Counted from the stretch's first letter, positions 37,999-46,818 are shown. The stretch: 64,000 nucleotides of DNA from Alphaproteobacteria bacterium (GCA_017460085.1 JAFUBQ010000003.1:123142-187141); one strand, 5' to 3'. Notes: generated from the letters alone by a model not told the origin. Made by a program: numbers and translations.

Positions 37999-38030
37999 TC
38001 AGTATAAATATCAAAGTAAATTCAAAAATA

Positions 38031-38402
38031 TTACTTCAATTCAACCTTAGCACCAGCGGCTTCAAGCTTAGCTTTAATAGCTTCAGCTTCTTCCTTCGGA
38101 GCGCCTTCTTTAACGGTCTTCGGAGCGCCTTCAACCAAGTCTTTAGCTTCTTTCAAGCCTAAACCGGTAATACCGCGAACTTCCTTAATAACGTTAATTT
38201 TGTTTGCGCCGGCCTCTGCCAACACAACATCAAATTCGGTTTTTTCTTCAGCAGCAGCTGCAGCACCGCCGGCAGCACCGGCAACAGCAACAGCAGCGGC
38301 AGCAGAAACGCCCCACTTTTCTTCTAACATTTTTGCTAAGTCAGCAGCTTCCATAACTGTTAATGCTGACAATTCATCTACTAATTTGGCTAAATCTGCC
38401 AT
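38031..38402 (-). CDS. rplL: Ribosomal protein bL12 (L7/L12)
   Basis: 123 residues. Dimers on the L10 stalk that recruit and activate translation GTPases. N-terminal dimer helices, Ala/Gly hinge ([17 protein letters not shown]), and the globular C-terminal domain with [28 protein letters not shown]. The gene is preceded by GGAGAAAAACA and lies 184 bases after rplJ. Terminates before any rpoB gene, which is unusual. Confidence 0.98.
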   Translation of the reverse strand: MADLAKLVDELSALTVMEAADLAKMLEEKWGVSAAAAVAVAGAAGGAAAAAEEKTEFDVVLAEAGANKINVIKEVRGITGLGLKEAKDLVEGAPKTVKEGAPKEEAEAIKAKLEAAGAKVELK

Positions 38403-38586
38403 TGTTTTTCTCCAATAAAGTTTAATTTAATTACAATATTAAAAACCGTTTTACTCAAACTAAAATCACCAGATATATAATTTATTTTTTTAGAGAGAAG
38501 ATTACGAAGTTATTTTTAAGCGCGGTGTACAAAACAGTACATAAGCGAAAAAATAATGAGTAAGAACTCTATAAAAAATAAAAAGT

Positions 38587-39069
38587 CTAGGCGGCTTCTT
38601 TTTCGCTATATGCCTTGCAGACTCTTGCAACCTTAGCAGCAGGAGCTTGTAACAGGCCGATGAGTTTCGCTCTAAGCTCATCCATCGACGGAATAGAAGC
38701 TAATTGTTTAATGTCATTAAGTGTTAATGCCTTATCAGACAAAGCACCGCCGACAATAACCAACTTTTCATTTTCTTTAGCATATTCAACACACGCTTTG
38801 CAGGCTGAAATAGGATCTTCGGCATAAGCCATAATAATCGGGCCCTTAAATAAGTCAGCCAAACCGGCAAAGTTAGTGTCTTTAACTGCCAAACGAGCAA
38901 TACGGTTTTTAGTAACTCTGATAGAAGCACCGGCTTCGCGAATTTTGTTTCTTAAAGCATCGGCCTCTGCCACGGTTAAGCCCTTATATTCAGCCAAAAC
39001 CACAGAGCCTGCTTTATTAAACACATCGTTTAATAAGCCGAGTAATTCTGTTTTTTCTTCGCGGTTCAC
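38587..39069 (-). CDS. rplJ: Ribosomal protein uL10
   Basis: 160 residues from a GTG at 39069 (GGAGACAAATAA before it). Base of the ribosomal stalk, holding L7/L12 dimers. Typical sequence MNREEKTELLGLLNDVFNKAGSVVLAEYKGLTVAEADALR, RVTKNRIARLA and the GGALSDKALTLNDIKQLASIPS block. It is preceded by a long leader that probably carries autoregulation and is not adjacent to rplKA. Confidence 0.97.
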   Translation of the reverse strand: MNREEKTELLGLLNDVFNKAGSVVLAEYKGLTVAEADALRNKIREAGASIRVTKNRIARLAVKDTNFAGLADLFKGPIIMAYAEDPISACKACVEYAKENEKLVIVGGALSDKALTLNDIKQLASIPSMDELRAKLIGLLQAPAAKVARVCKAYSEKEAA

Positions 39070-39315
39070 TTATTTGTCTCCATACGAAAAGTTAAATTCT
39101 TCAACCATTTTCAACAAACGGCGAAGAACCGTTACCAAACCCGCAATTATATCTGCTCTGATATAAAAGCGGCACCTAAAACCTGTCCGAAGGGGAGAAA
39201 AGAATTGTGTTATCAATCTTTAAGTTCACTCCGTCTGCGAGGGAAATTAAGGTTTTAACTTGTAACCACCCACGGTCTTGGACAGCAATGAACACAGCAA
39301 ATTTGCATTCATTGC
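39070..39315 (-). promoter_or_regulatory. rplJ leader (probable L10 autoregulatory leader)
   Basis: About 245 untranslated bases between the predicted transcription start and the rplJ GTG. The part nearest the promoter forms a 9-base stem (AGCAATGAA / TTCATTGCT). The part near 39160-39200 reads CTTCGGACAGGTTTTAGGTGCCGC, similar in feel to the L10-binding kink-turn region of rplJ leaders. I see nothing convincing as coding in this stretch. Confidence 0.5.
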
Positions 39316-39321
39316 TTGTGT

Positions 39322-39350
39322 TTATAATGTAAACATTCAAACTTGTCAAG
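39322..39350 (-). promoter_or_regulatory. Strong sigma70-type promoter for rplJL
   Basis: Minus strand TTGACA (39350-39345), 17-base spacer, TATAAA (39327-39322). Consensus-like boxes with ideal spacing, in keeping with a ribosomal-protein transcript. Confidence 0.8.
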
Positions 39351-39402
39351 CATCTTTTTATAATTTTTAAGTTGCAGTGCGATTGCTTAATAAATAATAG
39401 CC

Positions 39403-39430
39403 TTGATTTTTGTAAAAATTTTGCTATATT
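39403..39430 (+). promoter_or_regulatory. Promoter of ssrA
   Basis: TTGATT (39403-39408), 16-base spacer, TATATT (39425-39430), about 7 bases before the predicted 5' end of the tmRNA precursor. It is back to back with the rplJ promoter. Confidence 0.6.
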
Positions 39431-39439
39431 AGCAATTGT

Positions 39440-39705
39440 CAATTATTTGACTGTGACACCAGAGACCTTATAAAATAGGCTCATTGGACCCGAGGGCAGT
39501 ACTCGGCACCTCCACCATTGACGGGGGTGAAACAGGATCGACAGTGTGCAGTAAAAATTTGTGTTGTGTCCGGCAAGATACCACCGTTAGCGGTTCAAAT
39601 TAAATGAATGCAAATGATAATTTTGCACCTGTTGCCGTAGCTGCTTAATTTTAGGTGAAAGCAACAAAATTTAATTCTTCGGACATTGGTTTGTGCGGAG
39701 TGGGG
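39440..39705 (+). ncRNA. ssrA: tmRNA, circularly permuted two-piece form
   Basis: The acceptor piece comes first and ends in CCA at 39515-39517, after a T-arm-like stem CCGAG/CTCGG. After only 5 bases the coding piece starts with GGGGGTG (39523), which pairs over 7 bases with CACCTCC next to the CCA, forming the alanine-tRNA-like acceptor stem. The resume frame at 39610 encodes ANDNFAPVAVAA followed by TAA (39646-39648). This is close to other alphaproteobacterial tags (ANDN...A-A). tmRNA with SmpB rescues stalled ribosomes and tags the peptide for proteolysis. The outer ends are estimated; the acceptor piece begins somewhere in 39437-39455. Confidence 0.93.
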
Positions 39706-39744
39706 AAAAGAGCCTCCTAGCAACAGAAAGGCTCTGTTTCTTTT
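39706..39744 (+). terminator. ssrA terminator
   Basis: AGAGCC (39709-39714) and GGCTCT (39730-39735) form a stem followed by GTTTCTTTT, just before sspB. Confidence 0.75.
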
Positions 39745-39762
39745 GATTTAGGGTAAAACAAA

Positions 39763-40245
39763 ATGGCAAAATATTCTGGTAATATTGATTATGAAGAGCT
39801 TATTGAACAGTCGTTGCGTAATGTAATTTATTTAGCTTTATGTATTGTGGAAGAAGATGGTTTACCGGGAGATAACCATTTTTATATTACGTTTAAAACA
39901 GATTTTCCGGGGGTGGAAATTCCTGAAAATTTGAAAGTGCAATATCCGGAAACTATGACAATTGTTATGCAAAATCAGTTCGAAAAATTAGAGGTGCGTT
40001 ACAACAGCTTTTCCGTAGTTTTGGGTTTTGGCGGAGTTAAGCAAAAAATTACCGTTCCTTATGATAGTATTACATATTTTGCAGACCCATATGCAAAGTT
40101 TGGGCTTAATTTTGAGCCGGAAGATAGAATTTTGAGCAATACAAAAGCAGCAATAGGTGAAAAAGATGATTCTCGCAAAAGAAAGAGCTTGTTGGAAAAA
40201 GGCGCTGAAGTTATTTCTTTTGATAGTTTTCGGCGCAAAAAATGA
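39763..40245 (+). CDS. sspB: SspB-alpha, ClpXP adaptor for ssrA-tagged proteins
   Basis: 160 residues matching the alphaproteobacterial SspB family (DYEELIEQSLRNVIYLAL, GLPGDNHFYITFKT, FSVVLGFGGVKQKITVPYDSITYFADPYAKFGL). SspB dimers hold ssrA-tagged substrates and deliver them to ClpX through a flexible C-terminal tail; the basic C-terminus here (about 130-160) is the tail. The gene lies directly behind ssrA, whose tag it should recognise, so RNA and adaptor are physically paired. The stop overlaps the next start (ATGA). Confidence 0.9.
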   Translation: MAKYSGNIDYEELIEQSLRNVIYLALCIVEEDGLPGDNHFYITFKTDFPGVEIPENLKVQYPETMTIVMQNQFEKLEVRYNSFSVVLGFGGVKQKITVPYDSITYFADPYAKFGLNFEPEDRILSNTKAAIGEKDDSRKRKSLLEKGAEVISFDSFRRKK

Positions 40246-40466
40246 AAAAAATTTCCGTTTTAATAGCCGGACGACATGCCACTAGTATTAGTCTGGAAGA
40301 CGAATTTTATGCGGCATTATCAGAAATTGCCAAAGCTGAAAAAGTTAGCATTAACGATATAATTACCAAAATTGATGCCGAAAGGCAAACCGACAATTTG
40401 TCGGCTGCCGTGCGTTCTTATATTTTACAATATTACCGTACAAGATATTTGAAAACGACAACATAA
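40242..40466 (+). CDS. Ribbon-helix-helix domain protein
   Basis: 74 residues of the RHH_4 type common in alphaproteobacteria: a beta strand with RHATSISLEDEFYAALSEIAKAEKVSINDIITKID, then helix LSAAVRSYILQYYR. Such proteins bind DNA as dimers, often as small repressors, but targets are not known. It overlaps sspB by 4 bases, so the two are translationally coupled. Confidence 0.85.
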   Translation: MKKISVLIAGRHATSISLEDEFYAALSEIAKAEKVSINDIITKIDAERQTDNLSAAVRSYILQYYRTRYLKTTT

Positions 40467-40500
40467 AAAACTGCCGCTTATTAAATTAGAAAGCGGCAGT
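40465..40500 (-). terminator. Terminator of the His-rich protein gene
   Basis: Perfect 10-base stem ACTGCCGCTT / AAGCGGCAGT. The T run lies on the minus-strand side; on the plus strand it is followed by TCTCAATTAT, so termination of the sspB operon here is weaker. Confidence 0.75.
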
Positions 40501-40520
40501 TCTCAATTATATCGATTTTT

Positions 40521-40904
40521 TTAACGGTGGTGGCTCTGATGATTGTGATGATGGTGATGATGACCATGGAAAATTGCACCACCGATTACCGCTCCGGTTA
40601 GGCCGGCAAAAAATCCGGTTGCTGCTGAATCGTAATAATAGTTACGCGGATATCTGGTTTGGCGCACCACGACAACTTGCTGAGGTTGGTACGGCTGCAC
40701 GGCAACAACTTGTTGCGGCTGCACGGCAAGAGGCTGTGCCGGAACACTTACCGGTTGAGATGTGGCAACAGTTTGGTTTGAGGCCGGATAGGCATATATT
40801 TGTTGCTGCATTTGCCCATTGCTATCTAAAATCATAATTGTTTGCGCATTGGCATTTGTAAACCACATTGACGCCATAACAACCATACATAAAAACTTTT
40901 TCAT
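40521..40904 (-). CDS. Secreted protein with glycine zipper and poly-His tail
   Basis: 127 residues: signal peptide (about 1-20), a Gln/Pro/Val-rich middle (PVSVPAQPLAVQPQQVVAVQPYQPQQ), a short glycine-zipper-like hydrophobic stretch (GFFAGLTGAVIGGAIF), and a tail with about ten histidines (HGHHHHHHNHQSHHR). Histidine-rich periplasmic proteins often bind zinc, nickel or copper; here that is an inference from composition only. Preceded by AAAGGAGAAC. Single gene with its own terminator. Confidence 0.7.
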   Translation of the reverse strand: MKKFLCMVVMASMWFTNANAQTIMILDSNGQMQQQIYAYPASNQTVATSQPVSVPAQPLAVQPQQVVAVQPYQPQQVVVVRQTRYPRNYYYDSAATGFFAGLTGAVIGGAIFHGHHHHHHNHQSHHR

Positions 40905-41002
40905 TTATGTTCTCCTTTATCAAATTTGTTTCTGAATTTAACATAACCTTTTTCGAAAAAGTTTGCAACAAAATAAATATACATTCAGGTATGTATATTT
41001 AA

Positions 41003-41290
41003 TTATATTGTAATATCAACAAGATACGTTTTAACAATTTCAACTTCATTAGCGTTTTCTGCCGGCAAAACTTCGCAAACTAATAATTTTTGCTTGTTTT
41101 TTAAATTTTCAATAATTTTTGTATCATCTAAGTTTAGAGTAACAACATCTTGACCATTGCGATAAAGTTTTGCTTTGTGTTCTTTCGGCATTAGCTGCAA
41201 TAACGGCTCGTTAGGTTGGCTATCGCGTGCATAAATAAACAAAGCCGGCTCGCCTTCTTCGCTGAGTATAAATTGAAAAATATTTTCCAT
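41003..41290 (-). CDS. Hypothetical protein, 95 residues
   Basis: A cytoplasmic-looking protein of mixed beta character (FQFILSEEGEPALFIYARDS, YRNGQDVVTLNLDDTKIIENLKNKQKLLVCEVLP). GGAGAGAAAAAGAC precedes the ATG. No family recognised, no cysteine motifs except one Cys. Preceded and followed by short spacers; likely its own unit. Confidence 0.6.
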   Translation of the reverse strand: MENIFQFILSEEGEPALFIYARDSQPNEPLLQLMPKEHKAKLYRNGQDVVTLNLDDTKIIENLKNKQKLLVCEVLPAENANEVEIVKTYLVDITI

Positions 41291-41367
41291 GTCTTTTTCT
41301 CTCCATAAATTTTCTTTTAGTAAAATTTTAGTATATTTGTAGTTAAAATTTATCTAACGGAGTAAGT

Positions 41368-42042
41368 ATGAATAAATTTATTGATGCAATAATTAATTTA
41401 TGCCGTTGGCCTGTGGCGCTTATTTTGCTGTGGAGCTTGCCGGCATTGCTTAAATCTTTTCGCTATTTTAATTTTATGGCACCGCATTTTTATTTTTTTG
41501 GTGCAGGCATACTGTTTTTTTGGATTATAGCCTTTACGGCAGGCCGAGAAATTAGGGTGCAAATACAAACTATTGCACACGAACTGACTCATACACTGTT
41601 TGCTTTTTTAACTTTGCATTTTATTCGGCGGATTCGTCTTAATCCTGATGGTAGCGGTGGTTCTATGGCTTTTGCGGGACACGGAAATTGGCTGATTACG
41701 TTGGCACCTTATTTTTTTCCGCTGTTTGCATTTTTTTATATGCTTCTTATGCCGTGGCTTTTAAATATTAGTGACAGTCATTGGTTAGTTTATGCCGTTT
41801 TTGGGTATTTTGTAGCCTATTATTGGGAAACAGTGTTGTCACAAGTTCATTCTGAACAGACGGACATAATAAAAGAAGGATATTTTTTTTCCGGCATTAT
41901 TATTGTAGGGCTTAATTTGTTGGTAAACGGGGCAATTTTTGCCTTTACCAGTAAACTTTGGGGAGGAGTTGAGCAATATTTGTTGCTGTTGACTCGGCTA
42001 TGTGACGAGCAATGGCACCGGGTGCAAAATTTGTTTACCTAA
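41368..42042 (+). CDS. M50B-like membrane protein with HExxH motif
   Basis: 224 residues with about five transmembrane segments. In the second region lies HELTH (near residue 72) inside TIAHELTHTLFAFLTLHF, the zinc motif of intramembrane M50-type metallopeptidases, and later SQVHSEQTD (near 165), where the family carries its third ligand (usually an Asp). This fits the M50B-like group (PF13398 style), of unknown substrate. ACGGAG lies 5 bases before the ATG. Convergent with trmB, sharing only one base between stops. Confidence 0.7.
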   Translation: MNKFIDAIINLCRWPVALILLWSLPALLKSFRYFNFMAPHFYFFGAGILFFWIIAFTAGREIRVQIQTIAHELTHTLFAFLTLHFIRRIRLNPDGSGGSMAFAGHGNWLITLAPYFFPLFAFFYMLLMPWLLNISDSHWLVYAVFGYFVAYYWETVLSQVHSEQTDIIKEGYFFSGIIIVGLNLLVNGAIFAFTSKLWGGVEQYLLLLTRLCDEQWHRVQNLFT

Positions 42043-42043
42043 A

Positions 42044-42805
42044 TCAGCGGCGCTGATATTCAAAAAACACCGGCTTGCGTCCTTCTCGGATTGCTTTACG
42101 CTGATATTTTGTTTCGTGCCAATCTGCCGGAGGCATGCGCCAGTCATTTGAACATTTAGCCAGCCACACAAAGTCTTTATTTTCGCGCATTTGCTCTAAA
42201 ACCCAACGTTTATATACTTGGTGGTCGGTAGCAATTTGCAAAATTCCGCCTTTTTTCAACAAACGGGCTAATTCGCGCAGATTATCAGAATTTATAAAAC
42301 GGCGTCCGGAGTGTTTTTTCTTTGGCCACGGGTCAGGAAAAAGCAAATATATTTTATCAAAAGAACTATCAGGCAAAGAAGCAAACAACAGGCGCACATC
42401 GTCGTCAAATATACGAACATTATCCGTGCGATTTGCCGAAATTGAAACATCTGCATCTGCCGGACAGTCATTTCCTTCTTTGATGCCGGTCAATAAGCTG
42501 AGTAAATTAGCTACGCCGTTTTTATAAACTTCAACTCCGATAAAACCGGTATCAGCAGCCGTAGCTGCTATAGCTGCCAAATGTTCACCGTCACCGAATC
42601 CGATTTCTAAGCAATAACGGTTATACGGAGAATTAAAGCACTTAGCGATATTGGCAATTTTATTTGCCGGCAATTTAATTTTCGGCAGAAAATTTTCTAA
42701 CAAAAAACTTTTGGCTTTACGAATAACTCGCCCTTTTCTACGCCCGAAAAATTTAGGCTTTGCTGCTTCAGCATTGCTATTATTAATCATCTTCCGACTC
42801 GTCAT
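42044..42805 (-). CDS. trmB: tRNA (guanine46-N7)-methyltransferase
   Basis: 253 residues. Motif I YCLEIGFGDGEHLAAIA, and the TrmB signature LLFPDPWPKKKHSGRRF; the C-terminus YQRKAIREGRKPVFFEYQR is typical. Methylates G46 in the variable loop of tRNAs. The start overlaps the preceding regulator gene by 23 bases; an ATG at 42790 inside that overlap is a good alternative (GGAAG before it). Confidence 0.95.
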   Translation of the reverse strand: MTSRKMINNSNAEAAKPKFFGRRKGRVIRKAKSFLLENFLPKIKLPANKIANIAKCFNSPYNRYCLEIGFGDGEHLAAIAATAADTGFIGVEVYKNGVANLLSLLTGIKEGNDCPADADVSISANRTDNVRIFDDDVRLLFASLPDSSFDKIYLLFPDPWPKKKHSGRRFINSDNLRELARLLKKGGILQIATDHQVYKRWVLEQMRENKDFVWLAKCSNDWRMPPADWHETKYQRKAIREGRKPVFFEYQRR

Positions 42806-43280
42806 TACTCGGCATATTATAATTTGAGTGCGACAAAGTTACCAGTAAATTAAAAATGTTTTTAGCTAAAGCACGATTGGTAATTTTGTAATATGCGCGA
42901 ACCAGTTCCAAAGTTTCGGCGCGCTTCATCGGGTCATCATCAACAATTGGCTGCACATCGCTGACTATTTCTCCGTCAAGTGGCTTATTAAGCATCATCG
43001 GGCTGCGTTGCAATGTGGTTTCATCAATATCTTCAAAGAAAAATCCCATAGGAACATTGAGAACACGGCTGATATCCCATAAACGACTTGCCCCTACACG
43101 GTTAAAACCCTTTTCATATTTTTGCACTTGCTGAAAAGTTAAGCCTAACATGTCGGCCAGCTGTTGTTGCGTAATTTGTAGAACGGTGCGACGTAAGCGA
43201 ATCCGCTTACCAACGTGAATATCAATGGGATTAGGTAAGTTATCTGCAGTTCTGCCGCGCAGCGATTTTCCTTGTGTCAT
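42783..43280 (-). CDS. HTH (XRE-type) transcriptional regulator
   Basis: 165 residues from the ATG at 43280 (AAAGGA six bases before). An XRE helix-turn-helix covers about 18-75 (RIRLRRTVLQITQQQLADMLGLTFQQVQKYEKG...RLWDISRVLNVPMGFFFEDI). The rest is helical and acidic, with a possible partner-binding C-terminus. This type is common in alphaproteobacteria. Its target is unknown; it is co-transcribed with trmB by overlap. Confidence 0.88.
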   Translation of the reverse strand: MTQGKSLRGRTADNLPNPIDIHVGKRIRLRRTVLQITQQQLADMLGLTFQQVQKYEKGFNRVGASRLWDISRVLNVPMGFFFEDIDETTLQRSPMMLNKPLDGEIVSDVQPIVDDDPMKRAETLELVRAYYKITNRALAKNIFNLLVTLSHSNYNMPSNDESEDD

Positions 43281-43471
43281 AATCAATCCTTTCGCTTTAG
43301 TTAAACATAAAAAGAGATATAGAATATTATATTATGGTTGTCAATTGAATTTAAATATATTCAAAATTGTATTTTTCTATCTGTAATGTTATAATATCTG
43401 ACTGTAATGCCGATATATGCTTAAACTTTAGCTTTGCATTTGAGAAAATTAAAAAATCGTTATTTTTGCTA

Positions 43472-43499
43472 TTGACAGCGGCAAAAACTTATGTATATT
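43472..43499 (+). promoter_or_regulatory. Promoter of rplU-rpmA
   Basis: TTGACA (43472-43477), 16-base spacer, TATATT (43494-43499); rplU starts 44 bases further on. Confidence 0.75.
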
Positions 43500-43542
43500 A
43501 CAAGCCATTGCTTTATGTTTAAATGAAAGTTAGGAAAATAAA

Positions 43543-43842
43543 ATGTACGCAGTAATTAAGACAGGCGGTAAACAATATAATGTAACAACAGGTGATGTTG
43601 TTAAAATTGAAAAAATCGCCGGTGAAGAAGGGAAAGAAGTCGTTTTTAACGAAGTTTTGTCTTTAGGTGAAAAGTTTGGCACGCCTCTCGTAGAGGGCGC
43701 AAGCGTTAAAGCTTTGGTGGTTAAACAAGCTAAAGATGCCAAAGTTATTGTTTTCAAAAAGAAAAGAAGACAGAATTATCGTCGTAAGAACGGTCACAGA
43801 CAAAATATCACGATTGTAAAAATTACGGATATTTTAGGTTAA
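43543..43842 (+). CDS. rplU: Ribosomal protein bL21
   Basis: 99 residues, full length (MYAVIKTGGKQYNVTTGDVVKIEKI ... KKRRQNYRRKNGHRQNITIVKI). Binds 23S rRNA in the large subunit. First gene of the rplU-rpmA pair, with its own promoter. Confidence 0.98.
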   Translation: MYAVIKTGGKQYNVTTGDVVKIEKIAGEEGKEVVFNEVLSLGEKFGTPLVEGASVKALVVKQAKDAKVIVFKKKRRQNYRRKNGHRQNITIVKITDILG

Positions 43843-43859
43843 GGTAAAGGAGAAACGTT

Positions 43860-44114
43860 ATGGCACATAAAAAATCAGGTGGTAGCTCCAGTAACGGTCG
43901 CGACTCGGAAGGTCGCCGTTTGGGTGTGAAAAAATTCGGTGGCGAAGCTGTTATTCCTGGCAATATCATTATTCGCCAACGCGGAACAAAATATCATCCG
44001 GGACAGAATGTTGGCTTGGGTAAAGACTATACTATTTTTGCAACGGCAGAAGGTAAAGTTGAATTTAAGACCAAAGCCAATGACAGAGTTTATGTTTCTG
44101 TTGTTACCGAATAG
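43860..44114 (+). CDS. rpmA: Ribosomal protein bL27
   Basis: 84 residues ([29 protein letters not shown] ... [23 protein letters not shown]). The N-terminus reaches into the peptidyl-transferase centre. It begins directly MAHKKSGG without the processed N-terminal extension found in Firmicutes. AAAGGAGAAAC precedes the start. Confidence 0.98.
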   Translation: MAHKKSGGSSSNGRDSEGRRLGVKKFGGEAVIPGNIIIRQRGTKYHPGQNVGLGKDYTIFATAEGKVEFKTKANDRVYVSVVTE

Positions 44115-44136
44115 GTTGTAAATTTTACGCTGAACT

Positions 44137-44160
44137 AGGGGCTTTATTGCCCCTTTTTTT
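44137..44160 (+). terminator. Terminator after rpmA
   Basis: AGGGGC / GCCCCT stem, 6-base loop, seven or more T. It separates the ribosomal pair from obgE, perhaps as a partial attenuator. Confidence 0.85.
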
Positions 44161-44170
44161 ATCATAATAA

Positions 44171-45244
<1,074 letters not shown>

Positions 45245-45261
45245 AATTAAAGGAGAAAAAA

Positions 45262-45609
45262 TTGTCTGAACAGAACGATAGTAAAATTTTGAAAATTGTG
45301 CAAACCGCGCTTGAAGATATGAAAGCCGAAGATGTAGTAACGATTGATTTGGCCGGAAAAACCTCAATTGCCAGCTATATGGTGGTGGCCAGCGGCACAT
45401 CGAATCGGCATGTGGCATCTATTGCGCAAAAAATTGAGGAGGCTTTGAAAGCCGCCGGTTACCGCTCAACCATAGAAGGGGAAGAAAAAGCCGATTGGGT
45501 TTTGATTGATGCCTTTGATGTGATTGTGCATATTTTCCGGCCGGAAGTGCGCGAGTTTTATAATTTAGAGAAAATGTGGCAATCGGCTGCTAATTTACGC
45601 AAAGAATAG
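45262..45609 (+). CDS. rsfS: Ribosomal silencing factor RsfS
   Basis: 115 residues from a TTG at 45262 with AAAGGAG in front. Binds L14 and blocks subunit joining under poor nutrition. Family features: AEDVVTIDLAGKTSIASYMVVASGTSNRHVASIA and ADWVLIDAFDVIVHIFRPEVREFYNLEKMW. It lies between obgE and rlmH, the common order. Confidence 0.95.
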   Translation: MSEQNDSKILKIVQTALEDMKAEDVVTIDLAGKTSIASYMVVASGTSNRHVASIAQKIEEALKAAGYRSTIEGEEKADWVLIDAFDVIVHIFRPEVREFYNLEKMWQSAANLRKE

Positions 45610-45612
45610 ATT

Positions 45613-46053
45613 ATGAAAGCCACCATACTTGCCATCGGTAAATGCAAAAACGGTTCGCCGGAAGCACATATTATTGCTGAATATATGAAACGTTCCGGCT
45701 GGGAGATGGTGATTAAGGAAAAGGACAATTCTAGCCAAGACGACGAGGCAAAATTTTTGCAAAACAACATTCCGCACGGCGCAAAAGTGGTGGTTTTAGA
45801 CGAGCGTGGCGTTAATATATCAAGCATTGAATTGGCGGATAAAATTTCCGGCTGGCTGAACGGCGGATGTTCGGAAATTTGTTTTTTAATCGGCGGAGCG
45901 GACGGGCATTTGCAATCTACTCGTGACAAAGCCGATTTAATTTTATCTTTTGGCAAACTCACCTTGCCGCATATGCTGATGCGGGCAGTTTTGACCGAGC
46001 AAATTTACAGAGTGCAGACTATTATCAACCATCACCCGTATCATCGGGCTTAA
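45613..46053 (+). CDS. rlmH: 23S rRNA (pseudouridine1915-N3)-methyltransferase
   Basis: 146 residues of the SPOUT (alpha/beta knot) type: VVVLDERGVNISSIELADKI, CFLIGGADGH and the C-terminal LPHMLMRAVLTEQIYRVQTIINHHPYHR. Acts on 70S ribosomes. Starts 3 bases after rsfS ends. Confidence 0.96.
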   Translation: MKATILAIGKCKNGSPEAHIIAEYMKRSGWEMVIKEKDNSSQDDEAKFLQNNIPHGAKVVVLDERGVNISSIELADKISGWLNGGCSEICFLIGGADGHLQSTRDKADLILSFGKLTLPHMLMRAVLTEQIYRVQTIINHHPYHRA

Positions 46054-46119
46054 ATTTTTTTTTACCATTTATTGCTAGAATTTATGACGTAACAAACTTT
46101 TTGAATTATGAAATTTTTG

Positions 46120-46142
46120 TTACACAGTATTTTATTGTGTAA
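46120..46142. repeat. Inverted repeat before T4SS locus 2
   Basis: TTACACA and TGTGTAA separated by 9 bases, 100 bases before the first pilin gene. No T run follows, so an operator-like site is as likely as a terminator. Confidence 0.45.
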
Positions 46143-46242
46143 AATCAAAATGTTATGCAATATTGAAAATGCTGGAGTTTTAATAAAAATTGCGTTATGA
46201 TAAAAGTGTAATAAGAAAATTAATTTTTTTAGGAGAACTGAA

Positions 46243-46599
46243 ATGAAATTTTTAAAGAATAATATTTGGACAATGACCGCATTGCTGTTTTTGTTCTGTG
46301 TTGCTTTGGTTGACCAAGCATCTGCAGCATCTGTTTTTGATACGGCAAAAAGCAAATTAGGTGATTTGTTCAAAAACGCCAAGACGGTGTTGTTCGTTAT
46401 CGGTGGTTTCGGCTTAATTGCTTTGGCCTTCCAAGCTATTTTCGGTAAGGTAAAATGGCCGTGGTTTGCAGCGCTAGCTTTTGGTTTGGCTGTTGTGGCT
46501 GCTGCCGGTGCAATTGTTGATTATGCTGTTGGTGATAAAGGTGCATCAGTTACTGATACTTCGTTATATGATGACAGCTTGGGTGGTTTAAGTAAATAG
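46243..46599 (+). CDS. VirB2-like pilin subunit 1
   Basis: 118 residues: N-terminal signal/anchor (NNIWTMTALLFLFCVALVDQASAA), then two hydrophobic helices around a short cationic turn GKVKW (about 48-95). The two-helix hairpin with a positively charged loop and small residues is the TrbC/VirB2 pilin pattern. It should form the T4SS pilus after cleavage by signal peptidase. AGGAG lies 7 bases in front of the ATG. It is the first of four paralogues and the only one of near-minimal size; a hairpin follows its stop. Confidence 0.8.
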   Translation: MKFLKNNIWTMTALLFLFCVALVDQASAASVFDTAKSKLGDLFKNAKTVLFVIGGFGLIALAFQAIFGKVKWPWFAALAFGLAVVAAAGAIVDYAVGDKGASVTDTSLYDDSLGGLSK

Positions 46600-46615
46600 A
46601 CCTTTTCAGTTCCCG

Positions 46616-46636
46616 CGAGGGGGTATTTCCCCCTCG
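46616..46636 (+). repeat. Strong hairpin after pilin gene 1
   Basis: CGAGGGGG / CCCCCTCG with a 5-base loop, extended outside by TTCC/GGAA. No T run follows, so it may protect the 3' end of a processed pilin mRNA rather than end transcription. Confidence 0.6.
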
Positions 46637-46783
46637 TTTAGGAACCGAAGCTAAATGGCATCGTGAATATGTTTTGATGATTAGGGAAAGATAAATGAGG
46701 TAGATGTGTGTCTGCGCATTCGAGAGGGATGATAGTAAAAAGAATATGTCATCGCTCGATTGTGCTTGCAAAATAAAAATGTC

Positions 46784-46818
46784 ATCCCTCGTTTTTGCTT
46801 GCAAAAACGTCAAGGGAT
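46784..46818. repeat. REP-like palindrome A
   Basis: CGTTTTTGC TT GCAAAAACG is a perfect inverted repeat, bounded by ATCCCT and AGGGAT. Confidence 0.65.

Noticed and set aside
39176..39442. Open frame of 88 codons in the rplJ leader
   Set aside because: It crosses the consensus promoter and leader structures and has no recognisable protein character.
39481..39517. Possible tRNA 3' half
   Set aside because: The T-arm-like stem and CCA belong to the acceptor piece of the permuted tmRNA; no anticodon arm.
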